Shown in pieces: positions 1 to 6,735 of a DNA stretch of 13,791 bases. The notes under the pieces are model-generated. The model did not search any database, had not been told where the DNA came from, and saw only the letters and a list, made by a program, of their open reading frames with translations. Numbering within the stretch: the first letter of the stretch is position 1; the number at the start of each line of letters is the position of its first letter. A program made the translations under genes and the position numbers. Source of the stretch: Arenicellales bacterium (lineage in GTDB: Bacteria > Pseudomonadota > Gammaproteobacteria > Arenicellales > UBA868); NCBI GenBank assembly GCA_028825345.1, contig JAPKAJ010000034.1:1-13791 (forward strand), in the 5' to 3' direction.

Positions 1-2
1 CT

Positions 3-152
3 GACCGTGGTGTTCTGGCTTCGGGAAAGCGTGCTGATTTTGCCGTATTTGAGGTTGAATCCCTCGCACAACTTTGTTATCCGGTAGGCACAAGAGAACC
101 GTCAATGGTGGTACAGGCAGGTAACCTGGTTTCAAAAAATCCAAAACCCTGA
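3..152 (+). CDS. Metal-dependent amidohydrolase, C-terminal fragment (5' end outside window)
   Basis: An open frame runs from the window edge to a TGA at 150-152 and gives 49 codons of a protein C-terminus. It contains GKRADFAVFEVESLAQLCY followed by a VVQAGNLV strand. This is the usual end of amidohydrolase-superfamily enzymes (imidazolonepropionase, cytosine deaminase and relatives), where a G-K-x-A-D-hydrophobic segment rebuilds the small beta-sandwich and a final V..G.. strand closes it. The zinc-binding residues lie upstream and are not visible, so the substrate cannot be assigned. The Y-x-x-G spacing recalls HutI, but cytosine-deaminase-like enzymes fit nearly as well. It is followed after 69 bp by the amine oxidase on the same strand, with no clear terminator between, so the two may be co-transcribed. 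The family call is fairly secure and the subfamily is open. Confidence 0.6.
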   Translation, partial: DRGVLASGKRADFAVFEVESLAQLCYPVGTREPSMVVQAGNLVSKNPKP

Positions 153-221
153 ACCGACCAATGTCCGGCTGCTGACATGATCTGGTCTCATCAGGGTTAA
201 CCAGGAGGTTTCGAGGAACTT

Positions 222-1475
222 ATGAGTTGTGCAACTGATGCTATTGTTATCGGCGCTGGCGCGGCAGGCCTTGCTGCTGCCCGGGCGCTTGGCCAAGCGG
301 GTCTTCAAGTTGTTGTGCTAGAGGCCGATAGCCATATTGGCGGTCGAGCCTATACTGAGATCATGCCCGATGGTTCGGCCTTTGATCTTGGATGTCACTG
401 GATGCATTCGGCCAGTCTTAATCCTTTTGTGCAAACGGCAGACGCGTTGGGGGTGCGTTACGAGCGCCGGGACGGTTACGGACGTTGTGGATATTTCCGT
501 GATGGTGAGTGGTTGGACGACCAAGAGATTGCGACCGGCCAACGGGCGATGAAGCGCCGTGAAGAGGCTATGGCAATAGCGTGGGAACAAGGCCGCGACC
601 AGTCAGTTTTGGAGACGGTTGAGCGAGAGGGTCCCTGGACGGAAGCTCTCGATTATTATGATGCTCTGGATACTTCCTCAGATGTAGACCAGATCTCAAT
701 TGGCGATATAGTCAATTATAACGACACAGAAGAGAACTGGCCGGTAGTTGATGGCTACGGTACCCTGGTTGCCCGTTGGGCTGCCGACGTGCCTGTACAG
801 TTGAACACCGTGGCGACCACTATTCGTTGGGGTAACTCTGGTGTAAGTGTAGAAACCCGACGGGGAACGCTGCACGCGAAGTGCGCAGTGATTGCAGTGT
901 CCACTGGCGTGCTGGGGTCTGGTGATATTCGGTTCTTGCCGGAGTTGCCCGCGGAAAAAGGACAGGCCATAGAGGCCCTGCCTTTGGGAAACTATAATCG
1001 GATCCGCCTTGTTGTTGATCGACACCTTTTTGCCGACGATGTGCCTGAGCGTATTGTGACAGAGCAGTCCGGTAATCCACCTATGCAGTTGAGTGTTCGG
1101 CCATATGGGTTTGATTGTGTCATTGGCATTGTGGCCGGCCGATATGCGGACTGGCTCGAGAGGGCGGGCCCGGGTGCGGGGCGCGAGGCCGTGACCAGAG
1201 CCTTGTGTGAGACTTTCGGTGAAAATATGCGCAACCAAATCAGGTCCGATCGTCAATCTGCCTGGCGCGGTAACGCCTTTGTCCGCGGGGCTTACTCAAC
1301 AAGTGCCCCGGGTCAGTTTCACCAACGTGTGGTTCTTTCGCAGGCAATACAGAACAAGTTGTTTTTTTGTGGTGAGGCAACGTCAACTGATCATTTTTGT
1401 ACCTGTCACGGGGCTCGAATGACCGGAGAGCGGGTGGCCCAAGAGATTCAGTCTGCCATTGGCGTCAAAAGCTAG
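222..1475 (+). CDS. FAD-dependent amine oxidase (flavin monoamine oxidase family)
   Basis: This 417-residue protein would oxidise an amine to an imine/aldehyde with FAD, producing H2O2 if it is a true oxidase. The N-terminal Rossmann motif GAGAAG is at residues 11-16, the ribose-binding Glu is E34 at the end of beta-2, and the flavin-oxidase GGR motif is at 40-42. The C-terminal FAD-contact block FFCGEATSTDHFCTCHGA lies near residues 381-398 and corresponds to the F-x-G-E-A...HGA signature of monoamine and polyamine oxidases. No signal peptide is seen, so it is probably cytoplasmic. The ATG start is supported by AGGAGG at 203-208 and a nearer GAGGA at 213-217. Given the polyamine genes downstream, a polyamine or monoamine substrate is plausible, but sequence alone does not separate the amine oxidase, polyamine oxidase and L-amino-acid oxidase branches. 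Confidence 0.88.
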   Translation: MSCATDAIVIGAGAAGLAAARALGQAGLQVVVLEADSHIGGRAYTEIMPDGSAFDLGCHWMHSASLNPFVQTADALGVRYERRDGYGRCGYFRDGEWLDDQEIATGQRAMKRREEAMAIAWEQGRDQSVLETVEREGPWTEALDYYDALDTSSDVDQISIGDIVNYNDTEENWPVVDGYGTLVARWAADVPVQLNTVATTIRWGNSGVSVETRRGTLHAKCAVIAVSTGVLGSGDIRFLPELPAEKGQAIEALPLGNYNRIRLVVDRHLFADDVPERIVTEQSGNPPMQLSVRPYGFDCVIGIVAGRYADWLERAGPGAGREAVTRALCETFGENMRNQIRSDRQSAWRGNAFVRGAYSTSAPGQFHQRVVLSQAIQNKLFFCGEATSTDHFCTCHGARMTGERVAQEIQSAIGVKS

Positions 1476-1516
1476 TTGCAACGGCTTATGCAACACGACC
1501 TGATTGGCAAGAGCGA

Positions 1517-2221
1517 ATGCATGTAGGTAACTGGGTCCGTGTTCTGCGGCCTGCCCGCAAGATTCCGCTCACTTTTTGGAGTGCCGACGCCCCATTAACT
1601 TTTCGACCTCGATGGCAAACTTTGAGTGCATTGCTCGCAGGACTATGGTTGTTCGGCACAGGAGAAGCGATGTTTATTGCCGCAGGTCTTGGGGTTAGTC
1701 CGTGGACGGTGCTGGCGCAGGGGGTTTCTGTACAAACAGGCTGGACTGTGGGCTTTTCTACTTTTGCAGTCAGCGTAGCAGTACTGTTGTTGTGGATACC
1801 CCTAAAAGAGATTCCCGGTTTTGGAACACTGTCAAACGTAGTATTGATCGCAATATCTATCGACGTTATGACGCCTTTGTTGATGGGACCTGAGACCAAT
1901 ATGATCCGATGCCTACAGATGATAGCCGGGGTGGCTCTGGTGGGTGCAGGAAGCGGACTGTATCTGACGGCGAATCTTGGGCCTGGCCCCCGGGATGGCC
2001 TGATGACGGGCGTACAACGATTAACCGGGCGGTCGATAGGCGCCGTCCGGGCAGGACTGGAATTGACGGTGCTGTGTGCCGGCTGGATGCTGGGTGGGAC
2101 GGTCGGCTTGGGAACGGTTATCTTTGCAGTCGGTGTGGGGTATGCGGTGGCTGTATCACTATCTGTTGTGAGGCTATTCAGCCCTGATTTGAAGAATCAA
2201 AATACGCTCGACAGCAACTGA
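1517..2221 (+). CDS. YczE/YitT-type integral membrane protein
   Basis: This is a 234-residue hydrophobic protein with roughly five or six membrane segments, at about residues 34-56, 75-95, 103-122, 130-150 and 178-222. The motifs GLGVSPWTVLAQG near the first helix and the later repeat-like ANLGPGPRDGLMTGVQRLTG are typical of the YczE/YyaS/YitT group, in which a G-x-G-P/S-x-D/W pattern recurs in both halves. The function of the family is not established; a transport role has only been guessed. The reading frame is open back to 1397, inside the amine oxidase gene, but that stretch codes for a polar, arginine-rich segment that looks like out-of-frame oxidase DNA. I therefore prefer the ATG at 1517, 41 bp after the oxidase stop, although its ribosome binding site is weak. 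Its 3' end overlaps the convergent LysR gene by 44 bp. Confidence 0.75.
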   Translation: MHVGNWVRVLRPARKIPLTFWSADAPLTFRPRWQTLSALLAGLWLFGTGEAMFIAAGLGVSPWTVLAQGVSVQTGWTVGFSTFAVSVAVLLLWIPLKEIPGFGTLSNVVLIAISIDVMTPLLMGPETNMIRCLQMIAGVALVGAGSGLYLTANLGPGPRDGLMTGVQRLTGRSIGAVRAGLELTVLCAGWMLGGTVGLGTVIFAVGVGYAVAVSLSVVRLFSPDLKNQNTLDSN

Positions 2222-3086
2222 CGAACGCGCTTGCCCGGTGCGTTTGTCTCAACCCCAGCGGTTGCGCCAGCACAATCGAAAGCGGTGATACCTTGTCTTT
2301 AATCGGCAGACATTTGACCTCGCCGCCATCATAGGTCTGGTGTGAGGCCGGTTGCAGGTTAAGGATGCTATAGCCTTCACCGCTGGCGACGAGCCCTCGT
2401 ACCAGTTCGAAAGATCGGCTGCGATGACGTACCTTTGGCTCGAACCCGACTTTCTGAAAGAACCCTAAGAAGTAGTCTCGACTGTGCGGCAGGTCGAGCA
2501 GGATAAAAGGCTCTTTGCGCAGGGCGCGTAGTGAAACGCTAGCCTGATCTGCCAGGCGATGTCCGGCAGGGAGGAGTACATGGGGCTCGACCTGGGCTAG
2601 GGTGTCACATTCCAGATCCCGGTCGAGATCGATGTCATATAACAAGGCCATTTCTATCTGGCCGTTACGCAGCAAAGTCTGCAGTTCATCCAGAGGCCCT
2701 TCAGTAATCTGGATCTGTAGTCCCGGGTGTTGCTGCCGCGCCAGCACCAGTAATCCGGGCAGGAAGAATGGAGACAATGTCCAAAAGCAGCCGGCTTCGA
2801 GGACGCCCTGGACCGATTCACCGAGGGCTCGACCAGCTGCCGTGACCTCTTCGGCGTGAGCCAGCAGTGAGCGGGCCTGGGCCAGAAAAGTGTTTCCTGC
2901 CGGGGTGAGCGATACCCCTCGTGCATGATGACGAATCAGCAGTTGCAAGCCTAGCGTCTCTTCCAGTTGAGCAATCGAGGTCGATAGGGCCGGTTGCGAG
3001 AGAAAAAGTGCGCGCGCTGCCCGTGAGATGTTCTGATGCTCAGCAACACAGACCTGGTGAAGGAGTTGACGCAGTGAATATTTCAT
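2178..3086 (-). CDS. LysR-type transcriptional regulator
   Basis: This 302-residue protein has the normal length and order of a LysR regulator. The N-terminal winged helix-turn-helix spans residues 1-60 and includes NISRAARALFLSQPALSTSI and the following LEETLGLQLLIRH. A linker helix ends near residue 90, and a periplasmic-binding-like effector domain covers about 92-295. It is transcribed away from the HpaB-type monooxygenase gene across a 139 bp gap, the classic arrangement in which such a regulator controls the divergent catabolic genes and itself. A near-perfect palindrome sits 10-32 bp upstream of its own start codon. The effector ligand cannot be read from the sequence; a substrate or intermediate of the divergent operon is the natural guess. 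The end of the gene runs into the convergent membrane-protein gene. Confidence 0.93.
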   Translation of the reverse strand: MKYSLRQLLHQVCVAEHQNISRAARALFLSQPALSTSIAQLEETLGLQLLIRHHARGVSLTPAGNTFLAQARSLLAHAEEVTAAGRALGESVQGVLEAGCFWTLSPFFLPGLLVLARQQHPGLQIQITEGPLDELQTLLRNGQIEMALLYDIDLDRDLECDTLAQVEPHVLLPAGHRLADQASVSLRALRKEPFILLDLPHSRDYFLGFFQKVGFEPKVRHRSRSFELVRGLVASGEGYSILNLQPASHQTYDGGEVKCLPIKDKVSPLSIVLAQPLGLRQTHRASAFVSCCRAYFDSSNQG

Positions 3087-3095
3087 AGAAAAAAC

Positions 3096-3118
3096 TGATT
3101 CAATTTATAATTAAATCA
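3096..3118. promoter_or_regulatory. Candidate LysR operator: 23 bp near-perfect palindrome
   Basis: The arms TGATTCAATT (3096-3105) and AATTAAATCA (3109-3118) are inverted copies matching at 9 of 10 positions around a 3-base centre. The site lies between the divergent LysR gene and the HpaB-type gene, 10 bp from the LysR start codon. LysR proteins usually bind dyads of the T-N11-A type in such gaps, so it fits as the autoregulatory recognition site. The surrounding 3087-3130 stretch is very AT-rich and offers -10-like hexamers such as TATAAT (3106-3111) and TACAAT (3124-3129), but I could not pair either with a convincing -35. The operator function is inferred. Confidence 0.45.
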
Positions 3119-3213
3119 TATTTTACAATCATCTGCGAACAGTGATGATGTCGGTTTGAGATGCTATCGGCCCAGTGCCTGGGTAGTTGTCCGGATGGAA
3201 AACAGTTAATAAA

Positions 3214-3219
3214 AAGGGG
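3214..3219 (+). promoter_or_regulatory. Ribosome binding site fixing the HpaB-type start
   Basis: AAGGGG is placed 6 bases before the ATG at 3226. The frame is open further upstream to a TTG at 3187, but that codon lacks a Shine-Dalgarno match, and the residues between it and the ATG do not resemble the HpaB N-terminus. The ATG at 3226 gives the expected start, with the early G-x-E-Y-R-E-S-I-R-D-G-R segment. Confidence 0.6.
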
Positions 3220-3225
3220 TATGCA

Positions 3226-4695
3226 ATGATCAGAACAGGGAACGAGTATCGCGAGTCGATTCGAGATGGCCGCGAGGTATTCATGAATGGGGAAAAAGTA
3301 GCTGATGTCACTCGGCATCCCATGTTTAAACCGCTGGTGGATATCCGCGCGCGGGTATATGACATGCAACACGAGGCGGCAACCCGTTCGGTTATGACCT
3401 ATCAGGATGATTCGGGCGAAGCATTCTCTGTTGGACTGAAGCTGCCTTATACGCCGGCTGACTGGCAGGACAAACGCGTCTCGACTGATGCAGTGTTTGA
3501 TGACATCGGTGGGGTGGTGACCCGGGTGGGCGATGAAACCGTCGGTGAGATGTGGTCGTTGTATGATGGCCAGGATGTGTTGAATCAGGTTGATGCTCAG
3601 TTCTCAAAAAATATTGCCAATCACATTGATCGTGTAATCCAGCAGGATCCATTCCACGTGTCAGCCAACACGGATCCAAAGGGCGATCGCTCCAAGGCGC
3701 CCCAGGATCAGGATCCTGACATGCTGTTGCACGTGGTGAAAGAGACCGATGCGGGCATCGTGGTACGCGGCGCCAAGTTCGAGACAGCGGCGCCATATGC
3801 CAACCAGGCCTTTACCAAGCCCACAATTGCAAACTGGGGTAACGAGGCTTACTCGGATTACGCCGTTGGTTTTATTTGCGACCTCGGCTCTCCTGGTATC
3901 CGCATGATTTGTCGTGCTGGCTTCACAGGCCGGGCCCCGATTGAAGATTACCCGTTGTCTAATCGCTTTGACGAGATAGACGCATTAGTGATCTTCGATA
4001 ATGTGCTGATCCCGTGGGAGAATATTCTTTTTTATCGACATACAAAAGCCGCTGTCTTTATTCGTGCGACCTTGCATCGTTATTCGGCTTTTGCGTTTGT
4101 CCAGCGAATCTTGAAGTATGCCGACATGATGATCGGTGCAGCGCTGTTCAATGTTCGTCAGACCGGGCTGGATAAGCAGCAGGCGGTACAGGAAAAATTG
4201 GCACAACTGGCTGTTTACCGTGAGGGTATCAACGCACACCTGACAGCCGCCATAGCGTTGGCTGAGAAAAGCCCTAATGGTTTGTTAATGCCCAACCAGT
4301 CGCTGCTTTTTACTGGCCGGGTGCACGCCTGCTCGAACCTGCCCGCGATGATGCATCTTGCACGGGAACTGTGCGGCGGCCAAATCTGCGTGACCCCGGA
4401 TTTTGCCTGCTTTGCAGACCAGGAGACCGGCCCATGGCTGAATAAGTTTTACTCGATTAATGACGATTGGCAGGCTGAGGATCGGCGCAAACTTCTAGCC
4501 TTTGCCCGGGACCTTCTGAATTCCGATTACGCCGGGCACCGCCTGACTTTTCAGTTGTTTGCACAGTCCCCGCCTTTTGCTCATCTTGCTGCGGTTTATC
4601 GTAATTTTGACTGGGAAGATTCACTCGATTTTGTTAGGCGATCGGCCAATTTGTCTGATAGGGTAGCGCCAGCGAAGAAAAGCGACACGGCTTGA
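3226..4695 (+). CDS. HpaB-type flavin-dependent monooxygenase (4-hydroxyphenylacetate 3-hydroxylase family)
   Basis: This 489-residue protein belongs to the HpaB family, whose members use reduced FAD from a separate reductase to hydroxylate phenols or heterocycles; some relatives are radical-type dehydratases. Family hallmarks are GNEYRESIRDGREVFMNGEKV near the N-terminus, KETDAGIVVRGAK at about 172-184, YPLSNRFDEIDALVIFDNVLIPWENI covering about 241-267, and a helical C-terminal domain with RELCGGQI. The Arg of the canonical G-R-T-P-D-Y motif seems kept (R100), as may a substrate-pocket His (H144), but the Tyr of that motif is absent. The protein is also about 30 residues shorter than E. coli HpaB (520). 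The substrate is therefore probably not 4-hydroxyphenylacetate. No HpaC-like reductase is present in the window. It is the first gene of the set divergent from LysR and precedes the Rid gene by 63 bp. Confidence 0.85.
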   Translation: MIRTGNEYRESIRDGREVFMNGEKVADVTRHPMFKPLVDIRARVYDMQHEAATRSVMTYQDDSGEAFSVGLKLPYTPADWQDKRVSTDAVFDDIGGVVTRVGDETVGEMWSLYDGQDVLNQVDAQFSKNIANHIDRVIQQDPFHVSANTDPKGDRSKAPQDQDPDMLLHVVKETDAGIVVRGAKFETAAPYANQAFTKPTIANWGNEAYSDYAVGFICDLGSPGIRMICRAGFTGRAPIEDYPLSNRFDEIDALVIFDNVLIPWENILFYRHTKAAVFIRATLHRYSAFAFVQRILKYADMMIGAALFNVRQTGLDKQQAVQEKLAQLAVYREGINAHLTAAIALAEKSPNGLLMPNQSLLFTGRVHACSNLPAMMHLARELCGGQICVTPDFACFADQETGPWLNKFYSINDDWQAEDRRKLLAFARDLLNSDYAGHRLTFQLFAQSPPFAHLAAVYRNFDWEDSLDFVRRSANLSDRVAPAKKSDTA

Positions 4696-4758
4696 TCGGA
4701 ATCGCCGAAAATAGTTCCCGGCGCCCCAAGTGCCCAAACAAAGGAGGAGAGATAAGGC

Positions 4759-5181
4759 ATGGTTCATCAACGGATTCGGTCGTTTAATACACGCGAGACT
4801 TACCCGGAGCAAGAACTTGATAACGACCTGTGTCAGGCGGTGGTTGCGCGCGGTACGTCGGTATTTTTGCGGGGTCAGGTGGCTCAGGATCTTGATACCC
4901 GTGAGTCCTTGCATTCGGGTGATCCGGGTGCGCAAACAGCAAAAGCGATGGAGAATATCCAGATGCTGCTACACGAATCTGGCAGTCAACTCGATCATAT
5001 CTGTCGCATCGTGGTCTATCTGACTGATATACGCTACCGTGACGCCGTCTATCAGGAAATGGGTAAATGGCTTAAGGGCGTGTATCCTTGTTCAACGGGA
5101 TTAGTAGTGCCCGCGCTCGCTCGTCCCGAATGGCTGGTCGAAATCGAAGCAACGGCCGTTATCCCAGATAGCCCTGCCTGA
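4759..5181 (+). CDS. Rid (YjgF/YER057c/UK114) family protein lacking the classical catalytic Arg
   Basis: This 140-residue protein shows the Rid fold pattern: a hydrophobic V-F-L-R-G-Q-V-A strand (35-42), Q-T-x-x-A-M-E-N-I helix (59-67), the V-Y-L-T-D strand end (86-90) and the closing L-V-E-I-E-A-T-A-V (126-134). Classical RidA hydrolyses reactive enamines/imines to ketones using an Arg in a P-A-R-T motif. The equivalent segment here is Y-P-C-S-T-G (109-114), so Ser112 replaces the Arg. That places it among the other Rid subgroups (Rid4-7 type), whose chemistry is mostly unknown, while the E128 region is kept. The strong AAGGAGG at 4741-4747 supports the ATG. It lies between the flavin monooxygenase and the 2-oxoglutarate oxygenase, ending 1 nt before the next start, so it likely handles an unstable nitrogen-containing intermediate, as RutC-like proteins do in other monooxygenase pathways. 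Confidence 0.88.
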   Translation: MVHQRIRSFNTRETYPEQELDNDLCQAVVARGTSVFLRGQVAQDLDTRESLHSGDPGAQTAKAMENIQMLLHESGSQLDHICRIVVYLTDIRYRDAVYQEMGKWLKGVYPCSTGLVVPALARPEWLVEIEATAVIPDSPA

Positions 5182-5182
5182 T

Positions 5183-6064
5183 ATGCTGAGCGAACCCGAT
5201 AAAGCGCAGTTCGATCGCGATGGGTATCTGATGGTTCCCGCTCTGGTATCTGATGGCGTGCGTGAGTCGCTTTTAAAAGAGATCGACTTGTGGGTAGCCG
5301 AGAGTCGAAATCACAGCGCTAACTACGGGTTTGACACGCCCAATGGCAAGGCACGTTTTGATCTGGAGCAGGGGCATAGTGCTGCTGAGCCACGGTTGCG
5401 CCGGGTTGCCAACCCTGTCGATATTTCCCAGCCTTACCAGGCGCTGCTGTTTGAAGGCATGGTACCCGAGGTTGTTGCGGATTTGATTGGCCCGGATGTC
5501 TTTTTTCATCATTGCAAGCTGAACAATAAATTCCCAGGCATGACAGCCCGTGTGGAGTACCATGCAGATCATCCCTTTGATCCGCACACCAACGATGATG
5601 GTGTTACGGTGTTGCTTCTGTTAGATGATATGGATGATGACAACGGATGCATGCGCGTGGTTCCAGGATCACACCAGGAGCGCTACACCCATTTTCGCGA
5701 TGACAAGTTTATTGGTTCTACCGATCCAGATCTTTTTGACAGCTTTGATCAGCGTGCCGACAGCATCATTGGTAAAGCTGGAGATGTATGCCTGATGGAT
5801 ATCTGGACACTGCATGGCGGTGGGCCAAATTTATCTCAAAATCGTTCCCGGCGGATGTTGATCGCAGATTATCGTGCGGCTGATGCTTTTGCTCTTGCCC
5901 CACCTATCGTTCCATCCAGGTTTTATCACAAGATTGTCGCCGGCAAGGCGACCCACGTGGCACGGCTACGTGAGGGCACTATGGAAATTCTTGAACATTA
6001 CTCGGATGACTCCTTTTTCGGGCTGCAGGGTCAGCAGACAGCGGGCGAGGCGCAATCATCATGA
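5183..6064 (+). CDS. PhyH-family 2-oxoglutarate/Fe(II)-dependent dioxygenase
   Basis: This 293-residue protein belongs to the phytanoyl-CoA dioxygenase family, which couples oxidative decarboxylation of 2-oxoglutarate to hydroxylation of a substrate. The metal triad is visible: H127 and D129 in V-E-Y-H-A-D-H, and the distal His H211 in W-T-L-H-G-G-G-P-N. An Arg-rich S-x-N-R-S-R-R segment (218-224) follows and would hold the 2-oxoglutarate carboxylate. The N-terminal F-D-R-D-G-Y-L-M-V-P is the standard PhyH opening, and D-N-G-C-M-R-V-V-P-G-S-H is the conserved middle strand. The start codon is 1 nt after the Rid stop and the gene overlaps DUF1028 by ATGA, so translation is probably coupled. 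The substrate is unknown; family members hydroxylate acyl-CoAs, ectoine, amino acids and alkaloids. Oxidative N-dealkylation is another possibility. Confidence 0.9.
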   Translation: MLSEPDKAQFDRDGYLMVPALVSDGVRESLLKEIDLWVAESRNHSANYGFDTPNGKARFDLEQGHSAAEPRLRRVANPVDISQPYQALLFEGMVPEVVADLIGPDVFFHHCKLNNKFPGMTARVEYHADHPFDPHTNDDGVTVLLLLDDMDDDNGCMRVVPGSHQERYTHFRDDKFIGSTDPDLFDSFDQRADSIIGKAGDVCLMDIWTLHGGGPNLSQNRSRRMLIADYRAADAFALAPPIVPSRFYHKIVAGKATHVARLREGTMEILEHYSDDSFFGLQGQQTAGEAQSS

Positions 6065-6735
6065 CTTTCTCTATTACTGGCGCCTGCCAGCGTACCGCTA
6101 TGGCTGGAGTGGCGATTACTACCTCGAGTATCAGCGTAGGCAGTCGCTGTCCCTGGGCGAGAGCAGGAGCAGGCGCAGTAGCGACACAGAATATCACCGA
6201 CCCTGCCATCGGTAACCAGGTGCTTGATTTGATGGAGACGGGCATGGACGCAGCGTCAGCTGTGGCCAAGGTGATGGATCAAAGACCTCATGCGCAATAT
6301 CGCCAAGTCACAGCTGTTGATCTGCGAGGCAATATCGCACATCAGACCGGAGATCAGATTCTGGGGACGAACGCCGTTTCACAAGGCGCTTATTGTGTTG
6401 CCGCAGGAAATTTGTTGTCCTCAACCGAGGTGCCGGGTGCGATGACCCGGGTATTTGGCGATCACGCCGATCTGCATCTCGCTGAACGCCTGCTTTGTGC
6501 GTTGGAGGCTGGGGTGAGCGCAGGTGGCGAAGAAGGTCCAACACACTCGGCTGCATTGCTGGTGGCGCAAACACATTCCTGGCCACTGGTGGATCTGCGA
6601 GTGGACTGGTCCGACGATCCGGTCAATGAACTGCGGGCGCTATGGAGTCGTTACCAGCCGCAGATGCAGGATTACCTCGATCGAGCGCTCAACCCTTCAG
6701 CGGCTCCAACTTACGGTGTCCCGGGTGATCTGTGA
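6061..6735 (+). CDS. DUF1028 family protein (Ntn-hydrolase-like)
   Basis: This 224-residue protein matches the DUF1028 pattern: it begins M-T-F-S-I, then has C-P-W-A-R-A-G-A-G-A-V-A-T-Q (30-43), D-P-A-I-G (47-51), a Q-V-T-A-V-D...G-N strand, Y-C-V-A-A-G-N-L-L (131-139) and A-E-R-L-L-C-A-L-E-A-G (about 160-170). The family is predicted to have the N-terminal-nucleophile hydrolase fold, so amide-bond cleavage is the leading idea, but its biochemical function is not established as far as I know. If the initiator Met is removed, Thr2 would be the free N-terminal residue and possible nucleophile. The gene overlaps its neighbours at both ends (ATGA with PhyH, GTGA with ArgE). That placement next to a deacylase suggests that two successive amide-type hydrolyses belong to the same route. 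Confidence 0.8.
   Translation: MTFSITGACQRTAMAGVAITTSSISVGSRCPWARAGAGAVATQNITDPAIGNQVLDLMETGMDAASAVAKVMDQRPHAQYRQVTAVDLRGNIAHQTGDQILGTNAVSQGAYCVAAGNLLSSTEVPGAMTRVFGDHADLHLAERLLCALEAGVSAGGEEGPTHSAALLVAQTHSWPLVDLRVDWSDDPVNELRALWSRYQPQMQDYLDRALNPSAAPTYGVPGDL

Noticed and set aside
153..221. Terminator hairpin between the amidohydrolase and amine oxidase genes
   Set aside because: Only a bulged, short inverted repeat around 174-194 is seen, with no T-run after it.
696..1256. 186-residue open frame on the minus strand within the amine oxidase gene
   Set aside because: It is fully antisense to a gene with clear FAD-oxidase motifs, shows no family pattern, and is low-complexity in the way shadow frames are.
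1397..1516. Extended start for the membrane protein inside the amine oxidase gene
   Set aside because: The added 40 residues are polar and arginine-rich, look like out-of-frame oxidase sequence, and precede the first membrane segment without purpose.
3187..3225. TTG start giving a 502-residue HpaB-type protein
   Set aside because: No Shine-Dalgarno match before the TTG, and the extra 13 residues do not resemble the family; the ATG at 3226 has AAGGGG at good spacing.
5183..6064. Ectoine hydroxylase (EctD)
   Set aside because: The PhyH fold is shared, but no ectABC genes are nearby and the region after the metal ligands does not show an EctD-like signature that I can recognise.
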